Source: an uncultured Prevotella sp.
GTDB lineage: Bacteria; Bacteroidota; Bacteroidia; Bacteroidales; Bacteroidaceae
Length of the DNA stretch: 11,618 nucleotides
Direction: 5' to 3'
Assembly: GCA_900547085.1 (NCBI GenBank)
Contig: URFI01000054.1
Span: 1 to 11,618 of the forward strand
Positions 1 through 8,357 of the stretch are shown piece by piece. Numbering within the stretch: the first letter of the stretch is position 1; the number at the start of each line of letters is the position of its first letter. Position numbers and translations under genes: made by a program. Under the pieces are notes generated by a model that was not told the origin of the DNA, did not search any database, and saw only the letters and a list, made by a program, of their open reading frames with translations.

Positions 1-1
1 G

Positions 2-32
2 CAAAGGTAGTAAAGCTGGAAGCCCACACAAA
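2..32 (-). promoter_or_regulatory. Bacteroidota consensus promoter reading out of the window
   Basis: On the minus strand a TTTG (-33 element, 29-32) is followed after exactly 19 bp by TACCTTTG and a C (-7 element, 2-9, with the C at 1). This matches the primary sigma factor consensus of Bacteroidota (TTTG, 19-21 bp, TAnnTTTG). Transcription would start just beyond the window edge and run leftwards, so the target gene is not visible. The element begins only about 20 bp after the stop codon of the glycosyltransferase remnant, so the promoter probably belongs to the next gene on that side. Confidence 0.6.
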
Positions 33-51
33 GGCGGCTAAAGTTGGATGC

Positions 52-153
52 TTACGTTACTTCGTGACCACAATCACGCAGTGCTTTCTCTAAAGTCAAG
101 GCTTGTGTCAGATGTCCTCTGCCTTCACCTTGTACAATGAATATGACTTTCAT
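52..153 (-). pseudogene. N-terminal remnant of a glycosyltransferase gene
   Basis: The reading frame starts at ATG 153-151 and encodes 33 residues before TAA at 54-52. It begins MKVIFIVQGEGRGHLTQAL and continues to GHEVT. This is the typical first beta-strand, glycine-rich loop (GEGRGH) and helix of a GT-B fold glycosyltransferase, of the kind Bacteroidota carry as a protein of roughly 350 residues (Glyco_trans_1_3/GT28-like, from memory). No recognisable continuation exists in any minus-strand frame after the stop, so this looks like a deletion or recombination that left only the 5' end, rather than a single nonsense mutation. The start context (GAAAAAAATG) is A-rich, as is usual for the phylum. 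A possible -7 element TATTTTTG lies at 189-182, without a -33 partner. It could still be a translated micropeptide. Confidence 0.55.
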
Positions 154-289
154 TTTTTTCAGTGTTATCTTATTTTGCTTACAAAAATAAAGGAGTGTTG
201 TTACAAAACAGTGTAAAAACGATAACATTCCATAGAAAAAAAGAAAGATTTAAATTCTTATAAAATAATATTTAAATATGATGTGCGTC

Positions 290-1957
290 CTACATCGTTA
301 TATTCTTAACAAGCTTCTCAAATTCATTGCGGTCGCAAAGGGCTTTTTTCTTGATGCGGGCACGATAATTATAGATAGAATTAGGTGAATAATTGAGGAA
401 TTCAGCAATGCGAGAACTTTCCTCAATGCCCAGTCGTATGAGCGCAAAGATGCGCAGGTCAGTAGTCAGCTGTCCGCCGTGGGCAATGTGGATACGATGT
501 TCTGGTTGGAGCAACGCATTGAAATCATTGACAAAATTGGGAAAAAGATGAAGAAAGACGGTATCGAAATTGTAGAATAACTCGTTCAGCTCATTGGATT
601 TGAGCTCGTCGGTCTCCGTCATTTTCAACAAGTCGTTATATTGTCTGGCCTTGAGCTTTCTATTGACTTTGATGCGGTAGTTATCGAGTTTGTCGATATA
701 TTCGGAACACGTGGAAAGGAATTTTCCTATGTACTCGTCTTTCATCTTGTTGGCATCGGAAAGCTGATGATTGGTAGATGAAAGAAGCGTATTAGCATTT
801 GAAAGTTGCTCGTTGAGTATTTCCAATCGACTGTTGATGCTTTTTAATTCGTTTCTGGCCTTGGCAAGCTGTGTCCGTTTGTGTTGAACATAGAAGATGA
901 TGCCGAGCAGAATAATGGAAAGAAGGCTGACAACAACGATGAGTAACATAAGATGGTGGTTGGCACTTTGCAGACTGTCGCGGTAGTTGTTGTTGATGAG
1001 TGTCAGGATGGGCGAAACGAGCCAGCCACGCATGTGCGTGCTGAAATGGGAAACGCAAGTCCACGAGAAATCCATATATTGGTAGGCTCTATCGTTATCG
1101 CCATCCTCACTGAGCAGATTGGCGAGATTCCACAGAGAACTCTGATCCATGACAGCACTGTTAATGTCGCACAGGGCCGATATAGTCAGCCAACGTTTCT
1201 GCTCATCACGGTTTTTCATCTTCCGGTAGATCTCCGCGCGGAAGAAAGCCATGATAGCATAGTCGTGGGTACCGTAGCTAACCTGTTTTTCCCATAGGGT
1301 AGATGTTTTCAGTGCCTCTTGATATCGCTCGCTGTTGTTAAGTCTTTCGGTCTTTCTCCATAAATATGGAATAGAATTGTGGGGGGCGATGGCATTGAGA
1401 GAATCACTGTATCGGTCGACAAGATGATAATATTGCTGCTCAACCTGTGAATCTTTTGAAAAGAAAGCTAAATCCCCATAGAAATGGCTGCCAACGAAAT
1501 AATAGTTGATGCGATCCTCCCTGCTAAGCTGGTCAAGAGGAATCTGCTGAAAATGGAATATGGCCTCGTTGTAAAATCCAGAGAGTCCATACTGATTGGC
1601 CAACAGCAGCCGACGATTGTTAAGAAGGTCTTTGCGCTTCAATGTTTTGGCTAATTCCAGTCCGCGACCAAGCCATACCAGCGCAGAGTCATTGCTGTAG
1701 GAGTAATATTCACGATACAATCCGTCCGCCAACTCATAGCGTGCTTGAAGATTGCTGATGCCTTCATATTGCCGGCGTAAGACAGAAAGACGACGCTCTT
1801 TGGCCTTGATATGTTGTTGTGAATTTTTGATGGAGCGGTCTAAAAGTGAATAGAGCTCGTTAAGAGAAAGCTGTGTCTCGGAACGATTGGATTGCGCCAT
1901 AGAAGATTCCTGGGACAAAGCGAAGATAAAAAATAAGAGTAAAAGTCTTATTCTCAT
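290..1957 (-). CDS. Membrane-anchored TPR regulator with C-terminal HTH (DUF6377-like)
   Basis: This is a 555-residue one-polypeptide sensor and transcription regulator, probably controlling the divergent susC operon. Residues 1-21 form a signal peptide (LLLLFFIFALS, then SMAQ). Residues about 30-320 are helical and TPR-like and would lie in the periplasm. A transmembrane helix spans about 336-357 (LMLLIVVVSLLSIILLGIIF). A coiled coil follows at about 360-405, rich in Asn, Ser and Leu. The C-terminal part contains FDTVFLHLFPNFVNDFNALL (464-483) and a LuxR-like helix-turn-helix at about 499-540 (LRIFALIRLGI, then SSRIAEFLNYSPNSIYNYR). That arrangement is characteristic of the DUF6377 family of Bacteroidota, whose members often sit beside SusCD pairs. 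It has neither the histidine kinase of a hybrid two-component system nor an AraC domain. DNA binding and the ligand are inferred, not shown. Confidence 0.85.
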   Translation of the reverse strand: MRIRLLLLFFIFALSQESSMAQSNRSETQLSLNELYSLLDRSIKNSQQHIKAKERRLSVLRRQYEGISNLQARYELADGLYREYYSYSNDSALVWLGRGLELAKTLKRKDLLNNRRLLLANQYGLSGFYNEAIFHFQQIPLDQLSREDRINYYFVGSHFYGDLAFFSKDSQVEQQYYHLVDRYSDSLNAIAPHNSIPYLWRKTERLNNSERYQEALKTSTLWEKQVSYGTHDYAIMAFFRAEIYRKMKNRDEQKRWLTISALCDINSAVMDQSSLWNLANLLSEDGDNDRAYQYMDFSWTCVSHFSTHMRGWLVSPILTLINNNYRDSLQSANHHLMLLIVVVSLLSIILLGIIFYVQHKRTQLAKARNELKSINSRLEILNEQLSNANTLLSSTNHQLSDANKMKDEYIGKFLSTCSEYIDKLDNYRIKVNRKLKARQYNDLLKMTETDELKSNELNELFYNFDTVFLHLFPNFVNDFNALLQPEHRIHIAHGGQLTTDLRIFALIRLGIEESSRIAEFLNYSPNSIYNYRARIKKKALCDRNEFEKLVKNITM

Positions 1958-1984
1958 GACGGTTAAATATAATTAATAGGCATA

Positions 1985-2015
1985 CAAATATACCATATTT
2001 TTCAATTGCAACAAA
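1985..2015 (-). promoter_or_regulatory. Promoter of the TPR/HTH regulator gene
   Basis: On the minus strand TTTG (2012-2015) and TATATTTG (1985-1992) are separated by exactly 19 bp, a full match to the Bacteroidota TTTG/TAnnTTTG consensus. Transcription would begin near 1980, giving a 5' UTR of about 20 nt before the ATG at 1957. The strong match suggests constitutive expression of the regulator, unlike the susC promoter on the other side. Confidence 0.7.
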
Positions 2016-2082
2016 CATTTTACGCTGTTTTATGATGCTTTCAAACTGTAAAGAACAAAATCATTTCTATATTAAAATATCT

Positions 2083-2112
2083 GAATATCAAACACAGCAC
2101 ATTGTATATCAA
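2083..2112. repeat. Direct repeat G(A/T)ATATCAA, 21-bp period; candidate operator
   Basis: GAATATCAA (2083-2091) and GTATATCAA (2104-2112) are direct repeats whose starts lie 21 bp apart, two turns of the helix. Two further ATATC pentamers lie at 2077-2081 and 2117-2121. The cluster sits about 80-110 bp upstream of the putative susC -7 element, a plausible site for an activator. The region is AT-rich, so chance occurrence is a real possibility. Confidence 0.3.
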
Positions 2113-2152
2113 TAATATATCATTTTTCACCATACAGAATTATCCACATTGA

Positions 2153-2197
2153 TACCTTTGTATGTAGACAAAGCTTGATTCTATTAATTAAATTTGC
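2153..2197 (+). promoter_or_regulatory. Putative susC operon promoter region with a dyad
   Basis: TAAATTTG (2189-2196, followed by C) fits the -7 consensus, but no TTTG is found 19-21 bp upstream. That would suit an activator-dependent promoter. A second -7-like TACCTTTG lies at 2153-2160, also without a -33 partner. An inverted repeat CTTTGT (2156-2161), 6-nt spacer, ACAAAG (2168-2173) lies between them. The leader from the 2189 element to the ATG at 2241 would be about 40 nt. The choice between the two -7 elements cannot be made from the sequence alone. Confidence 0.45.
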
Positions 2198-2240
2198 AAA
2201 ACGAAACTTAAACATCTGTCAATAACTAAAAACATTTAGA

Positions 2241-5228
2241 ATGAGAAACAATCAGAAATTGTGGCCAAAAGCCATCATGCTCTCTGTGGTGTTCCTGTGT
2301 TTTACCATGACAGCCGTCGCACAAATGATAAAAGTGAGCGGTGTAGTCCTGGATACCCATCAAGAACCCATTATAGGAGCTACCGTGAAGGTAATAGGAA
2401 CCGGCAGCGGGACCGTAACCGATATTGACGGTAAATTTAGTCTTGAGGCTAACCGCTCTGCGCGTGTGAGCATTTCTTATGTAGGCTACAGAACTTTGGA
2501 ACAACGTGTACAATCCAATATGCATGTTGTGATGGAGGAGGAAGCCAACATCCTCTCAGAGGTTGTGGCCATAGGTTACGGTTCGGTGAAACGAAAGGAT
2601 GTGACCACAGCCGTATCGAGTGTGAACACCGAAGACCTGGAAACACGTCCAATTGTGAGCGCCGTGCAGGGTATGCAGGGAAAAGCAGCCGGACTGCAAA
2701 TTAGTCAGGCCAACGGCCAACCAGGTTCTGCGCCGACGATACGTGTGCGAGGTACCACTTCGCTCAACGGAAGCAATAACCCGCTGTATGTGGTAGATGG
2801 TGTGCCTGTAGACAACATTGACTATCTATCGGCCAACGACATTGACAACATCCAAATCCTCAAGGATGCTTCGTCGGCAGCCATCTACGGATCGAGAGCT
2901 GCCAACGGTGTAGTTATCATCGGAACCAAACAAGGAAAATCTGGTGTGGCTAAGGTAAGCCTTAGTGCACATTATGCCTTCAACACCGTTCGTGACAACC
3001 AAGATCCACTCAACGCAGAAGAATACAAGGATCTCATCAATGATATGAACGAGAAGGGCGTTTTGAGTCTGAAACTCCCCGCAGAACTTAGAGACCGAAC
3101 CGACTGGAAGAAGGAAGTGTACCGAACAGGCAACGTGCAGAACTACCAACTGGCCATTACCAACGGAAACGATAAGCTGCGCTATTACCTTTCAGGAGGT
3201 TACACGGGAGAGAACGGTGTGATTGTGAGCTCCAGCTACAAACGCTACAATATGCGGGGATCGCTGGAGAACGAAATCAGTAAATGGCTCACGTTCAACG
3301 GCAGTGTGGCTTATTCTGACTATACTTTTAAAGGAACAGGCATTATCTCGGGAACGAGTAGCGACCGAGGTGGTGTGGTTCCCGCCATTCTAAGCACGCC
3401 GACATATGCTCCAATATGGGATCAAGCTCGCCCGGGACAGTATTACACCGACTTTTATGGTGTAAATGTGGACGGACCATTGGAGAATATTGCCCGTACC
3501 AAAGACAACAAGAGCCAATATAACAAACTGTTGGCAACTGGAAAGTTTATCGTTACCTTCATACCAGAACTTACATTGACAAGCACCGTTTCGTTTGATC
3601 GGTCATCCTCAATCGTCACCAATTTTCTTGACCCAAAACTTACACGCGAGGGTCGCAACCAGAACGGTACGGGCTATGACGGGCGCTCGGCTGGAACGGT
3701 ATGGACTATTGATAACGTGCTGAATTGGAAAAAGAATTTTGACAAACACGGACTGGACGCCATGGCTGGTTCTTCATGGACGCAAAGCGACTGGAGCCAG
3801 AACTATATCAATGGATCCGACTATGCCGACGACCTCTTCCGCACACTCAACGCTGCCAATAAAATCAGTTGGAGTGGCACCGGTTCATCTGCTTCCGACT
3901 GGAAGATCCTTTCATTCTTCGGTCGTTTGCAATACAACTGGAACAGCACGTATATGCTGACCGCCAACCTACGTGCCGATGGCAGCTCAAGGCTCGCTCC
4001 CGGACACCGATGGGGTATCTTCCCTTCTTTCTCAGGCGCCTGGCGTGTCTCCAACGAAAACTTCATGAAAGACATAGAATGGATCGACGACATGAAGATT
4101 CGAGGCGGTTGGGGACAAACCGGTAACCAAAGCGGACTGGGAGACTACGGCTATCTGGCTCTCTACAACTTCGGACGCATACAATGGTGGGAGACTGGCA
4201 ACGAACACGCTGTTCCAACCCGAACACAAGGTTCACTGAGCAATCCCGAACTTACCTGGGAGACAACCTCTCAAATGGATATTGGGTTTGACTTGACCTT
4301 GTTGCGCAACCGATTGACTTTCTATTTTGACTGGTACTACAAGAAGACCAGTGATATGCTGATGCACATTACGTTGCCGGCTGGAAGCGCTGCTGCCAGA
4401 AACCTGACCTACAACGGAGGAGAAATTGAAAACAAGGGAATGGAATTCTCCATAGACTCCAAAAACCTGACTGGTAACTTTAAATGGAATACCAATTTCA
4501 ATATTTCGTTCAACCGTAACAAGCTGACCCGTCTCGAGCTGGTTCCGGTGTACTGGGGTGCCGTCACCAATGACAATGTGGGACAAAGCGTGGTGCGAAA
4601 CGCTGTAGGCCATCCGTTGGGAGCCTTCTGGGGTTACGTGGCCGATGGCGTGGATCGTGAAACGGGCGACATGATTTATCGTGACGTGAATGAAGACGGT
4701 GTTGTTTCGGCCAGTGACCGTACTTATATCGGCGACCCTAATCCAGACTTTACTTATGGTCTGACCAACACCTTTTCATGGAAGGGTCTCAATCTGAGCA
4801 TCCTCGTGCAGGGTAGCGTGGGCAATGACATCTATAATGTGTCGCGTATGGAAAGTGAAGGTATGTTTAACGGAAGAAACCAAAGTAAAGGAGTTCTAGA
4901 CCGTTGGAGAGTACCAGGCCAAAACAAGTCTGTTCCAAGAGTAGGCTTTAATCAGCAAAACTCCACCTATTATCTTGAAGACGGCAGTTATCTGCGGGTT
5001 AAGGACATATCCTTATCCTACGATGTTCCTAAGAACGCTATCGACAAACTTCACCTTACCCGCCTCATGCCATACATCTCGTTTTCCAATCTCCTGACGT
5101 GGACCAACTACAGCGGTCGCGACCCGGAGGTAAACCAGTATGGAAACAGTGGTGGTGTGCAAGGAATCGACTGGGGAACTTACCCCCTGAATCGCTCGTT
5201 TGTCATGGGACTTAAAGTAGAATTCTAA
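2241..5228 (+). CDS. SusC-family TonB-dependent outer-membrane glycan transporter
   Basis: This 995-residue protein is the TonB-dependent outer-membrane pore that imports oligosaccharides captured by its SusD partner. A signal peptide covers residues 1-28 (VVFLCFTMTAVAQ). A carboxypeptidase-regulatory-like domain follows at about 31-100 (VSGVVLDTHQEPIIGATVKV, then GYRTLEQ). A TonB-box-like SEVVAIGYG is at 106-114. The plug domain includes the SusC signature LYVVDGVPVDNIDYLS and ILKDASSAAIYGSRAANGVV at about 182-226. The rest is a beta-barrel ending in VMGLKVEF, with the terminal aromatic residue typical of outer-membrane barrels. The length is normal for the family. There is no N-terminal STN domain, so no sign of FecR/anti-sigma control. 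It is the first gene of a four-gene operon, 20 bp before susD. The substrate is inferred from the GH30 gene downstream. Confidence 0.95.
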   Translation: MRNNQKLWPKAIMLSVVFLCFTMTAVAQMIKVSGVVLDTHQEPIIGATVKVIGTGSGTVTDIDGKFSLEANRSARVSISYVGYRTLEQRVQSNMHVVMEEEANILSEVVAIGYGSVKRKDVTTAVSSVNTEDLETRPIVSAVQGMQGKAAGLQISQANGQPGSAPTIRVRGTTSLNGSNNPLYVVDGVPVDNIDYLSANDIDNIQILKDASSAAIYGSRAANGVVIIGTKQGKSGVAKVSLSAHYAFNTVRDNQDPLNAEEYKDLINDMNEKGVLSLKLPAELRDRTDWKKEVYRTGNVQNYQLAITNGNDKLRYYLSGGYTGENGVIVSSSYKRYNMRGSLENEISKWLTFNGSVAYSDYTFKGTGIISGTSSDRGGVVPAILSTPTYAPIWDQARPGQYYTDFYGVNVDGPLENIARTKDNKSQYNKLLATGKFIVTFIPELTLTSTVSFDRSSSIVTNFLDPKLTREGRNQNGTGYDGRSAGTVWTIDNVLNWKKNFDKHGLDAMAGSSWTQSDWSQNYINGSDYADDLFRTLNAANKISWSGTGSSASDWKILSFFGRLQYNWNSTYMLTANLRADGSSRLAPGHRWGIFPSFSGAWRVSNENFMKDIEWIDDMKIRGGWGQTGNQSGLGDYGYLALYNFGRIQWWETGNEHAVPTRTQGSLSNPELTWETTSQMDIGFDLTLLRNRLTFYFDWYYKKTSDMLMHITLPAGSAAARNLTYNGGEIENKGMEFSIDSKNLTGNFKWNTNFNISFNRNKLTRLELVPVYWGAVTNDNVGQSVVRNAVGHPLGAFWGYVADGVDRETGDMIYRDVNEDGVVSASDRTYIGDPNPDFTYGLTNTFSWKGLNLSILVQGSVGNDIYNVSRMESEGMFNGRNQSKGVLDRWRVPGQNKSVPRVGFNQQNSTYYLEDGSYLRVKDISLSYDVPKNAIDKLHLTRLMPYISFSNLLTWTNYSGRDPEVNQYGNSGGVQGIDWGTYPLNRSFVMGLKVEF

Positions 5229-5248
5229 TTATTAACACAACTATCATC

Positions 5249-6772
5249 ATGACAACAAAACAATATATCAAAACAATACTAATGGGATGTGCGCTATCAG
5301 CCACAACAGCCTGTTCATTAGACACAGAGCCTATATCCCAAGCCTCGGAACTAACCGAAGGCTCACAAACCGACACAACTACAGCCGTACTGAAGAATAG
5401 GGAAGCTGCCCTGAGCCAGCGAACGGCTTTATACAAACTCTTAAAAAACCGGCAGGAACACATGCATCTGGACTATCTGCTGCTGGGAGAAGCCCATGCC
5501 GACAATGCCTACGGAGGAACAACCGGGCAGGAAACCATTCCCACGGAAACCAATGCCCTGGATGCTGCCACGGGAACGATGAGCCGCGACTGGAGTCGGT
5601 ATTTGGAAGACATTGCCAAAGCCAACGTGCTCATCAATGGTGTAGAACAGCTTCACAAGAAAGGAGAAGTTAGCGATGCAGAATATCGTCAATGGCGTGC
5701 GGAAGGACAAATATTCCGTGCCTTGATGATGTTCCGCATGGTCAGGATGTGGGGCTCACTGCCAGTCATCACGAAAGTGGCGCAAACCATTACCTCCAAC
5801 AATATCAAAGAGGTTTATCCCACTTACTTTCCACCACGTTCTACAACAGAGGAATGTTATCAGCAGATTATAGAAGACTTGGAATATGCAGAGCTAAACG
5901 CCCCCGACATTTCGTCAACCGACCGCACACAGATGTCGAAGACCGTAGCACAGGCATTCCTATGCAAGGTATACGCCGAGAAGGCCGTACGCGATTATGA
6001 CAAGGTGATTGCTTACGCTGAAAAGGTGAGGAACACGCCTGGCGTAGCTTTAGAAAAAGATTTTGCAACCCTATGGGGATGGAATGCTAAAGCCAAGAAC
6101 TGCATGAAGCGCAACACGACTGAGGGAATACTTGAGATTCAGTGGTTCCCTGGAGCCGGCAACTGGGAATCATGGATGTACGGCCGATGTCTGGAAGATT
6201 ATGACAACAGCTTCACTTGGGCCAAATGGGTAACCCCATCGCGCGACCTTATCAGAGCTTTTGAGGCCGAGAACGACACGCTGAGAAAGAATCAGACCAT
6301 CGTTTATTATGATTGCACGTGGAGTAACTACTATCCGTCTTCACACTATGCCTTCATGTATAAACTGCGTTCAGGTTACAACAACGTATATGTGGTTCGT
6401 TTGGCTGACATCATCCTTCTTGAGGCAGAAGCTTATGCAAACAAGGGCAATTTGGCTGAAGCAGCCAAACTCGTGAACATCATCAGGCAAAGGGCCAAGC
6501 TCCCCGTTTTGGATACCAAATACACGTCTTCTAAAGAAAAAATGCAGGAAGCCGTATTACTGGAACGCCGGTTGGAACTTGCCATGGAAGGTGAGCGGTG
6601 GTACGATCTGTGTCGCAACGACAAAGTGGAAAGTGTCATGAATAGTCTCAACAGCAGAGATGAAGGACGTCTACCACAGGCAAGAACGTTTGATAAGAAC
6701 TCTTATTTGCTCCCAATACCTCAGTCGGCTATTGACGAGAACGATAACCTACGTCAGAACCCCGGCTATTAA
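5249..6772 (+). CDS. SusD/RagB-family surface glycan-binding lipoprotein
   Basis: This 507-residue lipoprotein is the lid partner of the upstream SusC transporter and binds glycan at the cell surface. The N-terminus is a lipoprotein signal with the lipid-anchored cysteine at residue 22 (LSATTAC, then SLDTEP). Family features include the helical FRALMMFRMVRMWGSLPVIT segment, TPR-like helices such as VVRLADIILLEAEAYANKG with NIIRQRAKLP, the ERRLELAMEGERWYDLCR motif, and the C-terminal LLPIPQSAID with LRQNPGY. Length and order match an intact RagB/SusD protein. The ATG at 5249 follows the susC stop by 20 bp, and the GH30 gene begins 29 bp after its stop, so the genes are probably co-transcribed. 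Confidence 0.95.
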   Translation: MTTKQYIKTILMGCALSATTACSLDTEPISQASELTEGSQTDTTTAVLKNREAALSQRTALYKLLKNRQEHMHLDYLLLGEAHADNAYGGTTGQETIPTETNALDAATGTMSRDWSRYLEDIAKANVLINGVEQLHKKGEVSDAEYRQWRAEGQIFRALMMFRMVRMWGSLPVITKVAQTITSNNIKEVYPTYFPPRSTTEECYQQIIEDLEYAELNAPDISSTDRTQMSKTVAQAFLCKVYAEKAVRDYDKVIAYAEKVRNTPGVALEKDFATLWGWNAKAKNCMKRNTTEGILEIQWFPGAGNWESWMYGRCLEDYDNSFTWAKWVTPSRDLIRAFEAENDTLRKNQTIVYYDCTWSNYYPSSHYAFMYKLRSGYNNVYVVRLADIILLEAEAYANKGNLAEAAKLVNIIRQRAKLPVLDTKYTSSKEKMQEAVLLERRLELAMEGERWYDLCRNDKVESVMNSLNSRDEGRLPQARTFDKNSYLLPIPQSAIDENDNLRQNPGY

Positions 6773-6801
6773 TTCCAATCCCATCAATTATCAATAAACT
6801 T

Positions 6802-8355
6802 ATGAAAAAGAAAAATATGTATATCACTTCACTGCTTCTCAGTGCCAGCCTTTTCTTGTCTATTGCATGCTCAGTGGACAGTGGTCTCAATATTCAGCCT
6901 GAAGTTAAGAAGGAGAATCCCACACCCTCTCCGGTTCCTCAAACCAACAAGGTGAAAACATTCACTACAACATCCGACGGTTTCATGCAACTGGCTCAGA
7001 AGGAAATTTCGCTCAAAGCCGGAGAGTCTTTAGCTCCGTCGACTATTCTCATCGATGACACGAAAGTAGGACAAGAAATCGACGGATTTGGCTTTGCCAT
7101 CACTTACAGCACATGTTACAATCTCCTTCACATGAGTGCTGCAGACAGAACCGATTTTCTGAAACGCACCTATTCGGAAACAGAAGGATACGGAGTGAGC
7201 TATGCGAGAATATCTATCGGATGCAACGACTTTTCGAGCACCGAATACACCTTGTGTGACGAGAAAGGACTGGAACATTTCCGTCTCTATAAAGACGAGA
7301 CTGACTACGTGATTCCCATTCTCAAGGAGATTCTTGCCATCAATCCCAAACTCAAGATTGTAGCAGCACCATGGACCTGTCCGAAATGGATGAAAGTGAA
7401 AGATCTGAAGACAAAGGCTCCATTCGACTCATGGACCGACGGACATGTAAATCCTGATCATTACACCGACTATGCCAACTACTTCGTGAAGTTTGTACAG
7501 ACCATGAAAGCTGAAGGCATCAACATCTATGCAGTGAGCCCACAGAATGAGCCGCTCAACAGAGCCAACTGCGCATCGACCTATATGCCCTGGCAGGAAC
7601 AGGCAGAGTTTGTGAAAGAATTGGCCAAAGCTTTCAAAAAGAATTCGCTGAAGACCAAGATCTACCTTTTCGACCACAACTACAACTACGACAACAAGGC
7701 CGATCAGGAAGACTATCCCGTCAAGATATACAACGCGCTTGGCAACGAGTTCGAAGGGTCTGAATATGTTGTGGGTGCAGCCTATCACGACTATGGTGGA
7801 AGCAATACCGAGTTGGATGACATCCATGACAAGGCACCAAACAAGGAACTCATCTTCTCTGAGAGTTCTATCGGTACATGGAACGACGGACGCAATCTTT
7901 CCGCCAGACTGTTGGCCGATATGAAAAACATCATCTTGGGAACGGTAAACAGACAGTGCAAGGCTGTGCTGGTATGGAACCTAATGCTCGATGAGAAAAT
8001 GGGTCCTAACCTCGACGGTGGCTGTCAGACTTGTTACGGCGCCGTAGACATCGCTTCTGACTACAAGACGCTGCGCCGCAACTCTCACTACTACATCATC
8101 ACCCACATATCCAGCGTGGTACACCCCGGAGCCGTTCGGATAGAAGCTTCAGGCCGCAGCGCACACATTAAGGATGTAGACTATGCCACATTCCGCAATC
8201 CCGACTCCACCTACGGAATCGTCTTGGCCAACAATGGCGGCTTAGACCGGATGATAACCGTCAGTAACGGCGCATACAACTTCCAGGTAACAGTTCCTGC
8301 CGAAGGTGTTGTATCATGTATATGGAATCCTTCTTTAACATCTAAAAAAGATTGA
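6802..8355 (+). CDS. GH30-family glycoside hydrolase lipoprotein (probable endo-beta-1,6-glucanase)
   Basis: This 517-residue enzyme belongs to glycoside hydrolase family 30 (retaining, clan A). It carries a lipoprotein signal with the lipidated Cys at residue 23 (LFLSIAC), then a Pro/Ser/Thr linker (about 38-50), consistent with surface display. The catalytic (beta/alpha)8 barrel starts at DGFGFAIT (94-101). Visible motifs are RISIGCNDF (136-144), AAPWTCPKWMK (188-198), the acid/base Glu250 in AVSPQNEP, and the nucleophile Glu354 in LIFSESSIG. A C-terminal beta-sandwich side domain (about 430-510) is also typical of GH30. The sequence style and neighbours resemble subfamily GH30_3, whose characterised members cleave beta-1,6-glucan such as pustulan. 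Glucosylceramidase, beta-xylosidase or other GH30 activities are alternatives. The gene is third in the PUL operon. Both catalytic residues are present, so it should be active. Confidence 0.9.
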   Translation: MKKKNMYITSLLLSASLFLSIACSVDSGLNIQPEVKKENPTPSPVPQTNKVKTFTTTSDGFMQLAQKEISLKAGESLAPSTILIDDTKVGQEIDGFGFAITYSTCYNLLHMSAADRTDFLKRTYSETEGYGVSYARISIGCNDFSSTEYTLCDEKGLEHFRLYKDETDYVIPILKEILAINPKLKIVAAPWTCPKWMKVKDLKTKAPFDSWTDGHVNPDHYTDYANYFVKFVQTMKAEGINIYAVSPQNEPLNRANCASTYMPWQEQAEFVKELAKAFKKNSLKTKIYLFDHNYNYDNKADQEDYPVKIYNALGNEFEGSEYVVGAAYHDYGGSNTELDDIHDKAPNKELIFSESSIGTWNDGRNLSARLLADMKNIILGTVNRQCKAVLVWNLMLDEKMGPNLDGGCQTCYGAVDIASDYKTLRRNSHYYIITHISSVVHPGAVRIEASGRSAHIKDVDYATFRNPDSTYGIVLANNGGLDRMITVSNGAYNFQVTVPAEGVVSCIWNPSLTSKKD

Positions 8356-8357
8356 AA

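Noticed and set aside
268..279. Perfect palindrome ATATTTAAATAT plus a 5-bp GATGT/ACATC hairpin at the regulator stop codon
   Set aside because: The region is extremely AT-rich and the stem is short, so I do not call a terminator or operator here.
953..1297. Plus-strand frame of 114 codons inside the regulator gene
   Set aside because: It lies entirely within the clearly coding minus-strand regulator, has no recognisable domain, and is explained as an out-of-phase shadow.
3739..4126. Overlapping alternative frames within susC
   Set aside because: They fall inside a continuous, well-supported SusC barrel and have no homology of their own.
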